A stretch of 64,000 nt of DNA. Source: Triparma columacea (Eukaryota > Sar > Bolidophyceae > Parmales > Triparmaceae). Below, in pieces: positions 1-12,144 of this stretch. Where the stretch lies: positions 2,067 to 66,066 of the forward strand of contig BRYA01000361.1 of NCBI GenBank assembly GCA_030267965.1, given 5' to 3'. The notes under the pieces are model-generated. The model worked only from the letters and a program-made list of their open reading frames with translations, was not told where the DNA came from and did not search any database. The translations under genes and the position numbers were made by a program. Within the stretch, counting starts at the first letter, position 1; every line of letters starts with the position of its first letter.

Positions 1-37
1 CCCCCCCCCCCCCCCCCCCCCCACCCACTCTTCTTAC

Positions 38-1186
38 CTTCCGCTAACAACGTAGTTCTCCCCTTGCATAACAAACCCCTCCAGACAAGTAACCGGTCCC
101 CCATGTCCATCCCCTCCCCCTCCCCCCTTCGCCGTAATAACATGTTTGCATAACCCCTGTCCCATATCCCAGATCCTGATCTGACAGTCCACGCTACTAC
201 TCCAAAGATGTCCCCCACTAATAGCCAGCCCAGTTACCTCCCTAACATGACCACTAAGTACCATATTACAAGCCCATGCCCCTCCCACTAACTTCCATAC
301 TCTCCCCATACCGTCTTGTCCCGTAGCGACGACCACGCAATCATTACCAAGACCGGATGCGCAGATTGAGGTTACGGGTTGAGCGGATGCGTAGAGGGCC
401 ATGGGGGCGAGATGGAAGGGGAGACCGGGACCACTGGGGTTTAGGGGGTAACCCATTATCTTTATAAAGACAAAGGGGTGGGGGGGGGGAGGGGAGGGGG
501 GGGGGTGTTTTAAATTGGGTTAGTTGTAGTTGTAAGTAGCTACGCCTGGAAAGGAAGGTCTGTAAATGTATCTGCGTGAACGTAAATTGCGTTCAACCCT
601 CGCCCTAACTCGTTCTTTGAAAAAACCTCACAATCCCATCGTCTATCCTCCCATCTCCTCCTTTTCCGTCCCCCCTTTTTATTTTCTTCGTTTCGTTCTC
701 CCAACCCCTCCTCCTCCCTTTCTCTGCGCGCTTCGCGCGTCTCACCTGTCCAAAAGTAAACCTAGTGTTCTTATCTCCCCCCTGCCCTCCTCCCGTCCCC
801 ATTCCACCATCCCCCATTTTACTGTCATAAACTCCTTCATACCCCACAAACAACCACCCCCCCTCAACCACAACAGTCGTAACTTTAGACCCGACCTTCT
901 CCTCGTGAACTTTAGTGAAGTTAGAAGTGCTATCCCAGACACGCCAATAACCGTCGTGACTACCTGTGAATATCTGGATAGTTGGTTCCGCTTGTATACA
1001 CAAGCTCGGACAAGCCGAATTAGAGACGGGTAATTTCTTATGACACTTTACTATATGCGCGCAGGAACAACTGGGGTTACTACATGGACCTAGGTGGGGG
1101 GCGACGGTTTCACCACCCATGAAAAACTTGCAGGGGAGGAGCTTGGGTTGCTGGCCTGGGGGACCGGAGTTTTGGGTTATTTCCAA
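38..1186 (-). CDS. CCCH zinc finger / WD40 repeat protein (ZFWD-like), partial
   Basis: Exons on the minus strand are about 1186-746 and 459-38; the 286-bp intron 745-460 has donor CAG|GTGAG and acceptor AAAG, and both exons join in phase 0. The second exon ends at AAG|GTAAG and the gene runs off the left edge, so the C-terminus is missing. The N-terminal part has Cys/His residues in a CCCH-like pattern (CKFF, CSNPSC, CAHIVKCH). WD40 blades follow, with GSHDGYWRVWD, an EGGWLFVG strand, then GRVWKL and QIRIWDM. This order, a zinc finger followed directly by a propeller with a [GP]WLFVG segment, fits the plant ZFWD family, whose molecular role is poorly defined. The 5' end is unresolved: a stop codon lies at 1187-1189 and no in-frame ATG precedes the zinc finger, so a short upstream coding exon probably exists. 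Confidence 0.75.
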
Positions 1187-1410
1187 TTACGGACATTTCG
1201 TTGGCGTTTTTCCCAAAAACGGAGCTTGGTATACTGTCTTCGAACGCAGCGACTGTTATCCGAGATCTTTTGCCGTAACACGCAAGAGGGGGAGGAAAAA
1301 AACAGCCTTTTACCAGCGCTTGGCCTATCGGCCTATTTTCACTCTTCCTTTTGATTTTTTGGGCGTGACTGGGTGAGTAACGGACATCTCCGGTTATAAT
1401 TAGCATCCTC

Positions 1411-4400
1411 ATGTCGACCGGTCAACTTGTTCCGGCTACCACTTCGGAAGAGCTACCAGAAGGGCCAAATATCACAGTCAAAAGGGCCCACATCGTATCT
1501 CATCTTGGGTCTCCTCTTGGGTCCGTCCCACCCTCGAATGCTCTTCCCCTCATGGCCAAGAATGTTCCATCGTATGTCTTGAGCGACAAAGCGACAACCC
1601 AGAAGCAGGAGAGGGCCGACCGGGATATGATCATGGAGCTCCGTCGTCAGCGGGAGCACGAGGAGCAGAGGGCCAAGGACCTGACAAAGAACAATCTATC
1701 CCTGCGCACTCTTGCGGAGAGGAAGGCGAAGGTGAGAAGAAGCACTAGCTGCCGGATGTCCAATAATTATCTCCCCCTTTTATCCTTGCTGTTTTTCCAC
1801 TGACCGACAGATGCATTACTCTACTCTCTCCCCCCTTATCACCTTTCTCGCACAGGAAGCTGCAGCCTTGGAGCGGCATCTTGCTGCGGCCAAGGCAAAG
1901 AACAGGGACCTCGAGGACCGGTTGTCAAAGAATGGCAAGTCTATGCGCTACAACTCCAAGATGAAGCAGCCCGTAGCTTCGAATGTCCGGGACAAGGCAA
2001 AGATGAAGGAGCTGACACTGGTGGTGGAGAAGGTAAGATGAGGTGAACTGACCCAATCGCTACAACATGCTAACACATCGTAAACCATGCGCGCGCGCCT
2101 ACAGCTGAACGCCGCCCTTAAGGCCTTGCATTCTCAGAACACTGAAAACACGGCCACCCTCAAGGTTCTAGAGGACGCCCTGGAGTTGAAGGCTGAGGAG
2201 TTCGGACTCGACTCTGGAAACATCAATAGCGCGAACGGTGGTGCGAAGCTGCTTGCTGAAGTCGCCAAGCTCAGGGGAGAGCTCAAATCGCTGGACAAGG
2301 CCAACAAGGAAAAGGAGAAGCAGCACGAGGAGGCGACCCATCAACTCCAGCAGGGCGGCGAGGACCGTCAGCAGTTGGAACTTGATCTTAATGAGAAGAA
2401 GGAGGTAAGATTGAGAAGAAAAAGAAACGGGGTCACTAGGAGGAACGGTTTGACGTCGTAAACGTGCTACTTGTATAGCCTTCCTGCACGACATTGAATT
2501 TACTGCAGTCCCCTCAAGATTATTAAAACCCTTCGGATGTCGCTTTGCGCTCCTCTGCCTTCACCCTCGCAGGAGTTGAACGCGTTGCAGGAGGAATTCA
2601 ACAGACTCGGGGGTGATGTGCTCACGCAGCTTGAATCCGACAAGGCGGGGCTGGAATCCGAGAAGAATGCCCTCCTCGACTATGTCACAGAGTCTTTAGA
2701 CAATGTGGCCTCCCTCGAGAGCGAAAAAGCCACCCTGCAGACTGAGGTTGCCCGCTTGACCCCCTTTGAGCTCCAGTGTGAGGAGCTCAAGCACGAGGCT
2801 GCGGCGTTTGATGTCAAGATGAGGGACTCTTCGAAAGACTTGGACAAGTGTAGGAACGACCTCTCCGTTATGGAAAAGAAGCGGGAAGAGCAGCAGTTCG
2901 AAATCGATGAAATGGCAGCGATGCAGGTTGAGCTTTTGGAGCAACTGAAAAACTCGTCTGCTGAGGTAGACACCAAGACGCGGTCGATTTCCGAGCAGCA
3001 GGCGGAGATAGAGGTAAGGGCTAAACAACCAGGGGACAAAAATTGAGACGGCACAACATCATTGGCGTCTCTTGGTGCATTCTCTATTTCCTCTACTTCA
3101 ATCTTCATCCCAACCAATACAACGCGACATCATATGAAGCCACCATATGAAGCCACTAACCCCTTCCACCTTTCCCTTCCGCAACTCACTTCGCTCATCT
3201 CGCCTCTCATTGCAGTCTAGGGATGGGGAGATTGACGCTTTAAGTCAAAATCTCGACAGCACCAAGAACTCCCTCAGCGCAACACTCTCTGAGCTCACAG
3301 TTGTAAAGGACAAGCTCTCCTCCGTCCTCCCCAAGCTCGACTCTGCCGACGCCGAGCTCAGGTTGCTGCGCACGAGGATGAGGGAGCTAGAAAGTGTCGA
3401 GATGGAGAACAGCAAACTCGCCGTAGAAATTGGAGTACTTCAACCCATGCGCACATCACTGGATGCTATTGCCGAGGAGCTCCGATCCTCCTCAAAGATT
3501 TTCACCCCTGGCACTACCAAGACGGAGTTCCACCAGGGCTGGGCCACCAGCCCTCACATCACGACGCTCCTCCCTTCGCTCGGGGATAGGATCCAGTCCC
3601 TCTTCAACGACCTTTCAGTCTGCGAAGTTCAGTCGCGGAATCTCGAAAGTGTCCTCACCGATGAGAGGAGAGAGCGAACATCTGAGCGCGGAGTTCTTTC
3701 TGACTCGCTTCTGTCCAAGGAGAACGAATGTAGGCAGGTCTCGGAGAGGCTCAAAGCGATCACGGACGAGGAGGGGGAGCTCCGCATGCAAGTTGAGAAG
3801 TCAAGGGGCGCGACCTCTGCTGTGTCCCACCTGCGTACTGTCTGGTTAAGCCACTGCCAGGACGAAAATAGTGGTGGGGGGGGCTCTGACATGGACGTCG
3901 TGCACAATATTGGCAGAGCGCTCTATGCTGGGAGGCAGGCACAAGCCGCCCAAGCGGCTAATCTTCAGAAGCTTGTCGAATCTGAGGCCATGCTCAACAT
4001 GAAGGAGCTTGAGCTGACGAGATTGAACTCTGAGAACAAGGAGGTGCTGAGACAGTTGAGCAGCATGAAGGCTTCAACTGACAGCGAAATCAATGCACTA
4101 AGGAGTGAGAACATCGGCGTTGCTTCCGAGCTTGAGTCTGCGGCCGAGCTTGCAGAGAGGCAGGGGGCCTTGGCGGTGACATTGGAGGGTAGGCTCGAAG
4201 CCCTTTCTGCTGAGCGCGCCATGCTCTCTGCCCAGTTCCACGCGAGTCAGACTGAGATCGAGCAGTACCGGTCAGACCTCTCTGCGGCTCTCTCCAAGGC
4301 CATGACCCTCACCCAGGACAATGTTACTCTGTCCTCAACTGTGGATTCATCATCTCCCCCCTCAGCAGTCGTTGTGGGGGTATGCGAGTGCCTCGACAAG

Positions 4401-4925
4401 CTATCTTCTGCGCTTCCTGACGTTACGAATCAGCTTGTAGAGGCCAGGGCGAGGTTGGAGATGGGAGAGGTGACGAGGCTTGCGAGAAGCACAGTTAAGG
4501 CATCTCCCATGCCTCACGTAGCCGCAGCCACCCCCTTGCCATCAACCCTCAATGATAGCGTGTTGTTGTCCTCCGGCCTTTCGGTGACGGAGACCTTGTC
4601 GAGGCAGAAGAGGGACCTTGCAGCCATGAACAAGAAGTACCTTGGCGGACAGTTTGCTAGGTCGGCCGTGGAAGTTGGCGCTTCCGCTTCACTCAGGTCC
4701 ATGCAGCAGCAGACGCCGAGTATTTCCACTCCTACTGTACCTAGGTCAGGGATGAGAAACGAGCTTGCGACGACGGGTGGGGGGGGAGGGGACAAGGTCA
4801 AGGGCATGAGCACAATCTCAAGCAGTAAGAAGAATGGAGTACCGAGGGCCCCATCTCCAGGAACGGCGTTGCTTCAGGAGCGTCTCCGCGCTGCCCAAGC
4901 CCAGTTTTCTCTCTTAACGAAGTGA
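1411..4925 (+). CDS. long coiled-coil protein, function unknown
   Basis: Five coding exons: 1411-1731, 1856-2032, 2105-2404, 2573-3013 and 3216-4925. Every intron (72-202 bp) is phase 0, with GTGAG/GTAAG donors and CAG acceptors. The product is 982 aa. After a roughly 85-residue Pro/Ser-rich N-terminus it is almost entirely heptad-rich Glu/Lys/Leu sequence (about residues 90-760), typical of a two-stranded coiled coil. A Ser/Gly-rich, basic, disordered tail follows, and the last residues form a short helix (LLQERLRAAQAQF). I see no motor, kinase or membrane segment. Such proteins are usually cytoskeletal, centrosomal or Golgi tethers, but nothing here decides between them. The start is the first ATG after a 224-bp spacer shared with the divergent ZFWD-like gene. 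Confidence 0.8.
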
Positions 4926-5011
4926 TCCATAAAATGTCAAAAATTTGGTTTTTTCACTTCCTTCCAGGACTTCAACCTTTTTGAACTCACCTTGATTGAA
5001 TAAATTTCGAC

Positions 5012-6282
5012 ATGTCGCTTTTATCGCGTTATCCGCTTGGTCAATCCAAGGTCCGAACTCCTTTTGCAGACAAGACAAACGAGGATGATGGTGAGGGAGC
5101 CTTTTTTGCGCAGTCTCGCAAGGCTTTGAAGAAAACCCATACCATCTCGAAACCCTCGGCGAAAAGCCTTCCCTCAAACAAGGGAAATGGCTCTGGACGG
5201 GTATCCCCAAACCTTGTCATATCGACGACTTCCCATCCCGGAGTCTCGAGGGTCATCTCCGAGTCCGGCGTGCTCTCTCCTCCCCTCAACTCCCTTCTAC
5301 ATATGCACGAGAGGAAAGTTAGAAGGGCAAGCTTTCCTAAGAGGCGCAGTCTGGTCGAGCTTGAGGATGTCGGTAGCTTGAGTATGTCAACAAGTAGCAC
5401 TGCTCTCGACGAAATTGCCGACGCTTTCAAGTTGGATGCTGAAGAGGAGGGGGAGAAGAGGGAGGTGAGTTTGTCCTGTTGCTTAGGGTGCGCCAAAAAG
5501 AGCGCTCTGACCGCTCTTCTCTAACGCTACTTCCACGCCCGTGCCTTTCAGCTCAATCCTTCCTCCGACACGTCCGTGCTCGACTCGAAATTGATTTTCG
5601 ACAAACTGTCAAGGATAGAAACTATCCTTGACAAGGTGAGATTGGACAACAAAGCAATCCTCAGTGGAAAGCGAGAGGGAGGGCGATCGCATAGGCAAGA
5701 CATTGTCTGGTTAAGTCTCTCTCCTCCTTTCCGTCCATTAACCCCCCTCATGTCACATATCATTCTTCGCAGGACGTTGAAGAAAATACCTGCGACGCTG
5801 CCCCCGCAGACTGTAGCGAATCCAAGAGCCCCAACAGTAAAGAAGTCTCTATCGTCGCTAGGGCCATCGTTGAGAATGCCATCGAGACCACCACCGCTGC
5901 CGCAAGCATTGCCCCCTCTGCTTCCTCCCATATGCCCCTGGCCCCCCCCTCCAGCGAGATGCGGTCGTATGCCTACTCGCTCATGGTCTCTCCACCACCC
6001 AGGGCAATTTCCCCCTCACCCATGGGGCTCCCCAAGTCCACCCCAACCCCAGTAAAGCTTGTAATGGACTCAGATTCCGTCCTCACGGGGAGCCCAGTGG
6101 ACCAATCGACTGCTCAATCGTCCCCGCTAGGAAAGGGAGTTGACAGGATACTGGTGGAGGAGACGCTTAAGGGGACGGCAACCGACGGTTCCGAAGTGGT
6201 GAGTGGTTTCAAGGTTTGGTTTGTGCTCCCCCTCTTGTGGGCGCTATTAGTTGCAGCGGTGCCAATCTTCTTCGCTAAATAG
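5012..6282 (+). CDS. Ser-rich protein with C-terminal membrane anchor
   Basis: Three coding exons (5012-5464, 5552-5635, 5773-6282) join in phase 0 to give 348 aa. The body is Ser/Pro/Lys-rich and low in predicted structure, with a short helical stretch encoded by exon 2 (DKLSRIETILDK). The last 22 residues form a strongly hydrophobic helix (WFVLPLLWALLVAAVPIFF) ending in AK, so the protein looks tail-anchored, with the bulk facing the cytosol. A donor-like GTGAGTGG at 6199 lies just before this helix. If it were used it would remove the anchor, but I see no good acceptor downstream. I do not recognise the family. The gene starts 86 bp after the coiled-coil gene on the same strand. Confidence 0.7.
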
Positions 6283-6448
6283 CCTATAGCCTTTACAAGT
6301 AGAGGTGACACGAGAGAAGTGATTTCAGGGGGAGAGATTTCTTCTTCTTTTGCCAAAAGAAATTTGAAAAGGTTTGCATTAAAAATCAATTCACCGCTCC
6401 TCATTTTTGTTTGCCTGCTTCTTTTGCCCAGAACTCATTTTACTCCCA

Positions 6449-9400
6449 ATGGAACCTCCAAATCCGCAGAAGCGACCACTCGCTAGCAACAGTACGTCGC
6501 CGCTTCCCCTCAGTCCAACTCGTGCCCACCTATACGCCATCCCTACACCTCACCAGCTGTAATAACCCACCAACATTCCATTTTTCTCCCTCCGACATTG
6601 TCATTCCCAATTTACCAATTCTAACACCCCTTACGCTTACCTCTCCCCACCCTATCCCCCCATAGATGATGGCAATACTAGTTCCCGCGCCAAAATGAGG
6701 AAAGCAGCACCAACAGGAAAGATTGTGGACTCTAAAAACATTGACTCCACGAGGCCATGCTTCATGAAGCTGTTAGCGGAATGCGGTGTCAACATACCAA
6801 CTTCGCCCCCCTCGTCCCCAACTCCATACACCCTTAATGTACAGCAGACTACGCTTAGGAGCTCCATTTCGACACTCATCAAGGAGCTTCAGTCGACCAG
6901 GAGCGTTGACTTGGAAACAATCATCCTAGCTGATATGGAGGAGTCTCTGGCGGACTTCATGACACTTCACAGCATGCTGCTCCCTGCTAAATTCAATGGC
7001 AACAACCAATCTTCAATCATAAAGACCCTCCTTCGTGTGCCCTTCCTGCAGACGCGCCTTCTCACAGTCCTCCTCCAGACCCTTCCCAGCCTCGAGGAGT
7101 CCACCTCGGAGGACAACCAAAACACCTCCGACACCCCCCTCTCCAGCAACCTAGGCAGGCTCATTCTCGTCAACATTCGTTGGCTAGACATGATTCATGA
7201 CTCCCCAAGTCTTACTTCGACTGCCCTCTCAGTCCTCTCGGTTTGCTCGAAATCCATGCAAGAAGACCTTATAACGATTCTTCCTGATATTATCCCCGAT
7301 TCTGCCGCTGACTCCGCTGTAGAGTCGCTCCTGGAGCTGAAACAGGACGACAACACTCTCCTCCTTCCGATCTTGGACGCAGTTTCTTCCCTTCGCCTCT
7401 CTGCCTCGTCCCTCTCCCTCGTGACTAAAGAGACCCTCGACGAGCTTTCTGCTGCCGATCCATCCTCCCTCCCCGGGATTGCCCGCTTCCTCATGCACCA
7501 CTCTGATCCCTCCTCCACCCCCACTGTCATATCCAAGCTTCGAACGTCCCTCACCCTTCAAGCGACGGAAGACGACGACTCTGCCATTACTTCGTCGTCG
7601 CTAACCTTCGAGACCCTTTCACAGGGCTTCCAGTACCGGTCGGATCTCACGTCTGAGCTCCTCTCCCAGATTTCTCTCTCATCGGATTCCTCGGAGCACT
7701 CGACTTCTGACATTTATCTCCTCCTATGCGCCTTCTCCGCCCCGCACAACAAGACCAAAATCACCAACATCATCCGCAAGAAGTGCGCGCTTAACATTCT
7801 TACGAAGACCCTGCTTACCGACTCCATCGTACCCGTTTCGAAGCACATAGTATGCCTCTTCCCTTATTACCTATCCCTGGCCGATTCTCTCCTGAGGGCC
7901 CCAGAGTCTAACTCCCGCGATCTCGGTGGCTCCATCTACGCATCGCTCTTTTCCTCCTTCTCCGACCTCATGCTGCGCCAAGATGTTGTCGCGCACTTGA
8001 CAACGCACGTGGGCTCGGGCACAGTCAACGAGGTGGACACCGCCCTGACCGTCCTCCAGTCGGTGACTTACGATGGCGCCTCTCACCTTCGCCCCTTCAG
8101 TGCCTTCATCACCGCCATGCTAGACTGCATGTCAACCATGACGCTCAGCCAGATCCGCCGCTTGTTCATGGTGTTGTTCTGCCTCAACGCAGAGGACAGC
8201 GAGGGCGACACTATTCTGATAATCCTTCGTAAGCATCTTTCACACTCCTCCCTGCGAATGAAGCGAGTGGGAGTAATTGGAGTCACTGCCTTTGCAGTTG
8301 TCAAGTCCCTGCGCCTTCGCCAAGACAACTTCATCACCGATGCGAACCCCTCTGGTGCCTCTGCCCACCTCAAAGAGATCACCGATCTCCTCGAGCTTGC
8401 GCATGATAGCTGTGACCCTGCGAAGAAGGTTAGAGCGTTTAAGGAAGAGAAAGGGTTATATTTTCTTTGCACACCACACAACCCCAACTTACACCCTTCG
8501 TTCGCTCGACCATCGCAGCGCACTAACGCTCCTAACGGAGAGCCCTCGCCCCTTGGTTTTCTCTTTGACGAGTTGGCGCTCGCAATAAAGGGTAACCAGG
8601 TCGCTCCAATTGTAAAGAACTGGGTCCAAGAACGTTACCAGGAACTTCTTGAGGAGGGCTTCATGGGAGACTTCGAAGAGAAAGAGGACGAAGAAACCGC
8701 ACCCGAATCGGAACCTCATTCCAACATGTCCTCGCCCGTCGTTCGGGCTTATGTAGTCAAAGGGAGTGCCTTGGTCCCCAAGAGCGAGGTAAGAACGGAC
8801 ATGGTTTCGGGTGCTAAAATCACATTCATGTAATATACTTACACAAGGCGCGCAGGAAGACAAGAAGCTCTTGGTCGAACCGGATGTGGACATTAGCTTT
8901 GACCGTCAAAACCCTTACGGAGAGATTCGCTTGAGTGAGGACGATGAGGACGCCGACTTATATCTTAAGATTCTCCCCTTTCTTCTCTCAGACGACCACG
9001 CAACCAGGTCGCTTCCTTCTATCCTCGTTCCGCTCATGAGGCTCCTCTCAGCGCTCCATGACCCGCGCTACGGGGGAGGAGGGCTCGCGGAGATCGACGC
9101 CGTCATTGGCGCCCCATTGCTACTTCCAGCCCATCAAATGACGTATAACTTCCAGTATTGGAACGACAGCACCAAGAGGGTCGTCGTCGAATCCACGTTC
9201 CATGCAGTGAATTGGCTTAGGGAGCTACTCAACAGTTTCGTTCACGACGCAGCCTTTCCCAACCATAGCATGACCCAAGGCATGATGTCGGAACAGGTTC
9301 TCGACAACAATGAAATCAAGACTAAGATCGCGCAGCGCTTGTCAACACTTGTTGATTTGGAAAGCGACTTGGGCTTCATGGCGTCAAACTGCGAGACCTT

Positions 9401-11946
9401 TTGCCCTCCGAACGGGGCTTCTTTGGCCTCAGCAGGCCTTACTTCTTGTCTCGAGGATGAAGGAGGAGGGGTCGGGGGGGGTGAGAGGGTCAGGGTCGGC
9501 AGCGTTGCGCTACCCCTCAAGCCAAACTGCGAGGACCTGTCGACGGAGGAGAAAAAGGTTGCGCTTGATGCCTGGAGGGAGCAGACAAAGATTGTCAATG
9601 CTCAGAATCGTAAGATTAAAATGACGTACGATAAGTTCGTCAAAAAAAGAGATAACGAGAAGACGAAGCTAGAGGGTTTCCTCCGGAATCGCACCATGAA
9701 GTCCCTCCGCACTCTCTCGCCCGATGTCGTCCTTGCTCTTGGTTTCCCATCGATGAAGGCTGTGAGGTGAGATTGAGTGAACACAAAAAATGCAATACAC
9801 CTGAATTATCATTCGGCACGCCAGAGAAAATTTATGTAGCGCATATGTAGGGTAACGCTCGCTCGCCGTGCTTGCTCCTGCTCGATCTAACTCCTTCTTT
9901 TCCCTCCTCGCTTGTTCGCTAATCCGTCGCAGCAACGGACACACTCAGGCGGGGTTCCAGTCGCAGAATATTGTGAGAAGCGAGTTAAGGATCGGGTCCA
10001 AGGGTGTGCGTTTGCTGCTCGCCAAGATGGTGGAGTCCATTGAGAGCCTCCTTGTCGAGAAGTGCGTCGTCGCTTGGGCCAAGCCTGACAAATCTGATGC
10101 CGCGGACAACTTTGACGACGGAGGGGGGGAGCTGGTTAATCCCTACTACATTGACACTGATGATAGGTCGCACGCACAGTCAAAGGTGGAGGCATACCTT
10201 TTGCGCCTCATCGAGGGGAATGTCTTTACTTCCGTACATGAGCACCTGATCGTAATGGTCGACGTCATCAATCGAAACGGTGAGGAGGAGGACAGCGGCG
10301 GCGGCGAACGCCTAAGAGATGAGGATATCGTCACAATCACTGAGTGCATCGACTTGGTACTGACGATTATTCAGCTTCTTATGAACTCTGAGAAGTTGAC
10401 AGGCAACAGGGAAGGGAGGAACCTCCTCAAGTCCATCGTTTCCCAGCTCGCGAACGGAGAGAGTGAGATGATATCCCCGGCTTTTAAGTCGCAGACGAGT
10501 GGAAAGAGCCCTAGCCAATCGTCGGGGAGCAAGAATGCTGGCGAGAACTTGGTCACCTCGTTGAAGCAGCTCTTCTCTCTAGTCGAGGATACGTCCAGTA
10601 AGCCGCAGGTGCATAGGTGAGTTGGAAAGGGCAAGGAGAAGGGCGAAGAGAAGGGTTAAGTTATCGTGTTGAACATTGGCAGTGTTGATGTTTGCGCCTC
10701 CTCTCTAACAACCACCAACGTTTCAAAACACCTCCGCCCCATCGCAGTCTCGAGTTCAACATGAGGGTGATCAAGACGCTCGAGACAATCATAAAGTGCT
10801 CTACGAGGGTCGTGGACGCCGTTATTAGCCCCACCCAGGTGTTCAGTAGAACGGGGAGCACGTGCCGTCAGATGGTGGCGGGGAGCAAGAAAAAGCTTTC
10901 GTCACTTGCGTTCCAATTCCTGCAGATCGACTGGTCCCCGATTGAGACACGTGACAAGAAGGCCAAGTTCTCTTACAAGAAGGACGACGTCGGCTGCCTC
11001 GTTACCCTTTACGTGGAGAACTCCGGATCTCCAAAGTTCGCTATTGACTCCAAGGTGTTGAGGGACATCATGAAGATGGAGCCCTCCCAGATTGGGAGGA
11101 TCGGGGCTCTCAAGAACATTGTGGGCAGTACTTTCCCTCTGCTCGCTGCGACCGACGACTGCAAGGGTCCCGTGGAAAGCTTTCCCACCCTGACGGGTCA
11201 AAGCTTGACAAACTGGTTCGGCCCTGTCCTGACCAACATCAGCTACGAGTTGGAGAAGCTCTTTGAGTACAAGTTCGCGCAGAAGGAGGGTGACGTTTGC
11301 GTGGGGCTGGTGATGGAGTGCGTCGGGGAGCTGATTGAAATTTTCTCCTTGCTCTGCACCATGATCAAGAAGAACAAGGGATTCCAGAAGAAGCCCATAC
11401 TGCTCTCTCACCTGAGGGGAGGCTGCAGGTGAGGGAGGGAGCCAAGCGCCAAAGAGGGCAAACTATACAATAAGATTAAGCTATCGCCCTAACCCCTCAT
11501 TCGGTCGCCGCCCCCACCTTCTTCCCTCTCCCGCCTTAGGTTCGTGGAGATGTTCGTAAAGTTCGTCGTCCCGTTCTTCTCCCTGCACTTCACTTCTTGG
11601 AAAGACGACATCCTCGAGAAGATCCAGGGCATCCAGACTTGCACCCGCAGCCTCCAGGCCGTCAGCAGCTGGGGGAAGAGGGAGAACGAGCCCAGCCTAA
11701 TCAAGGAGAACCCCAGGCTCAAGAAGGTGCTGGAGGTTTTCATCTACAAGATCAAGAGCATGATGAAGAGCAAGAATGTTGTGGACGCCCTGTTCAACGC
11801 GAACTTGAAGAGCAGGGACATTGACGGTAAGGAGATCAAGGCCGCGCATAGTTCCGATGAAGAAGACGACGAGGACGATGACAGCGACAGCAGCAGTGAC
11901 GATAGTGACAGTGGGGAGGAGGGGGGGGACGACAACAACGACGATA

Positions 11947-11981
<35 letters not shown>

Positions 11982-11990
11982 TTGGTCTGA
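6449..11990 (+). CDS. FANCD2: Fanconi anaemia group D2 protein homologue (FANCD2)
   Basis: Seven exons: 6449-6491, 6666-8428, 8519-8788, 8856-9766, 9933-10616, 10748-11428 and 11540-11990. They join in compatible phases to give 1600 aa (human is about 1450). FANCD2 is the monoubiquitinated DNA clamp of interstrand crosslink repair and works with FANCI in the nucleus. Evidence is similarity along the whole chain: the N-terminal block CFMKLL, VNIRWLDMIHDSP, LPILDAVSSLRL, RQDVVAHLTTHVGSGT, the MKRVGVIG segment, HAVNWLRELLNSF, RFVEMFVKFVVPFF, and NLKSRDIDGKEIK before an acidic tail. The Lys at about residue 547 (codon 8261-8263) aligns with the lysine monoubiquitinated in vertebrates. The first exon encodes a basic NLS-like stretch (NPQKRPLAS). 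The 90-bp intron 8429-8518 has no stop and could be mistaken for coding. The last ~50 residues are Asp/Glu/Ser-rich and end in a (GAC)n tract. Confidence 0.93.
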
Positions 11991-12144
11991 AGTAGGTCTG
12001 GAGTAGGTCTGTGTAATGTAGTAGTGATTTGTGCGAAAAAAAATCAGAGTGTCTTCGTGTTTCTTAATGAGCTCGCGCCCTCTTGCAACCTTACTAAACA
12101 TCTCTCCCCCCCCCCCCCCTTCCCCCCCACCACCTGTGTATTCT

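Noticed and set aside
1..22. C-run at the left edge as a telomere or contig end
   Set aside because: It is a plain homopolymer without a TTAGGG-type repeat. It lies inside an intron of the ZFWD-like gene, and many similar runs occur here.
566..1033. 155-codon plus-strand frame
   Set aside because: It is antisense to the ZFWD-like gene, with Pro/Leu/Ser composition typical of a shadow frame.
6199..6282. GTGAGTGG donor removing the membrane anchor of the 5012-6282 gene
   Set aside because: No suitable acceptor with conserved downstream frame was seen, and the unspliced frame ends in a coherent hydrophobic tail.
11949..11981. (GAC)n tract as a CRISPR-like or regulatory repeat
   Set aside because: It is a microsatellite coding the Asp tail of FANCD2; such acidic ends are normal in the family.
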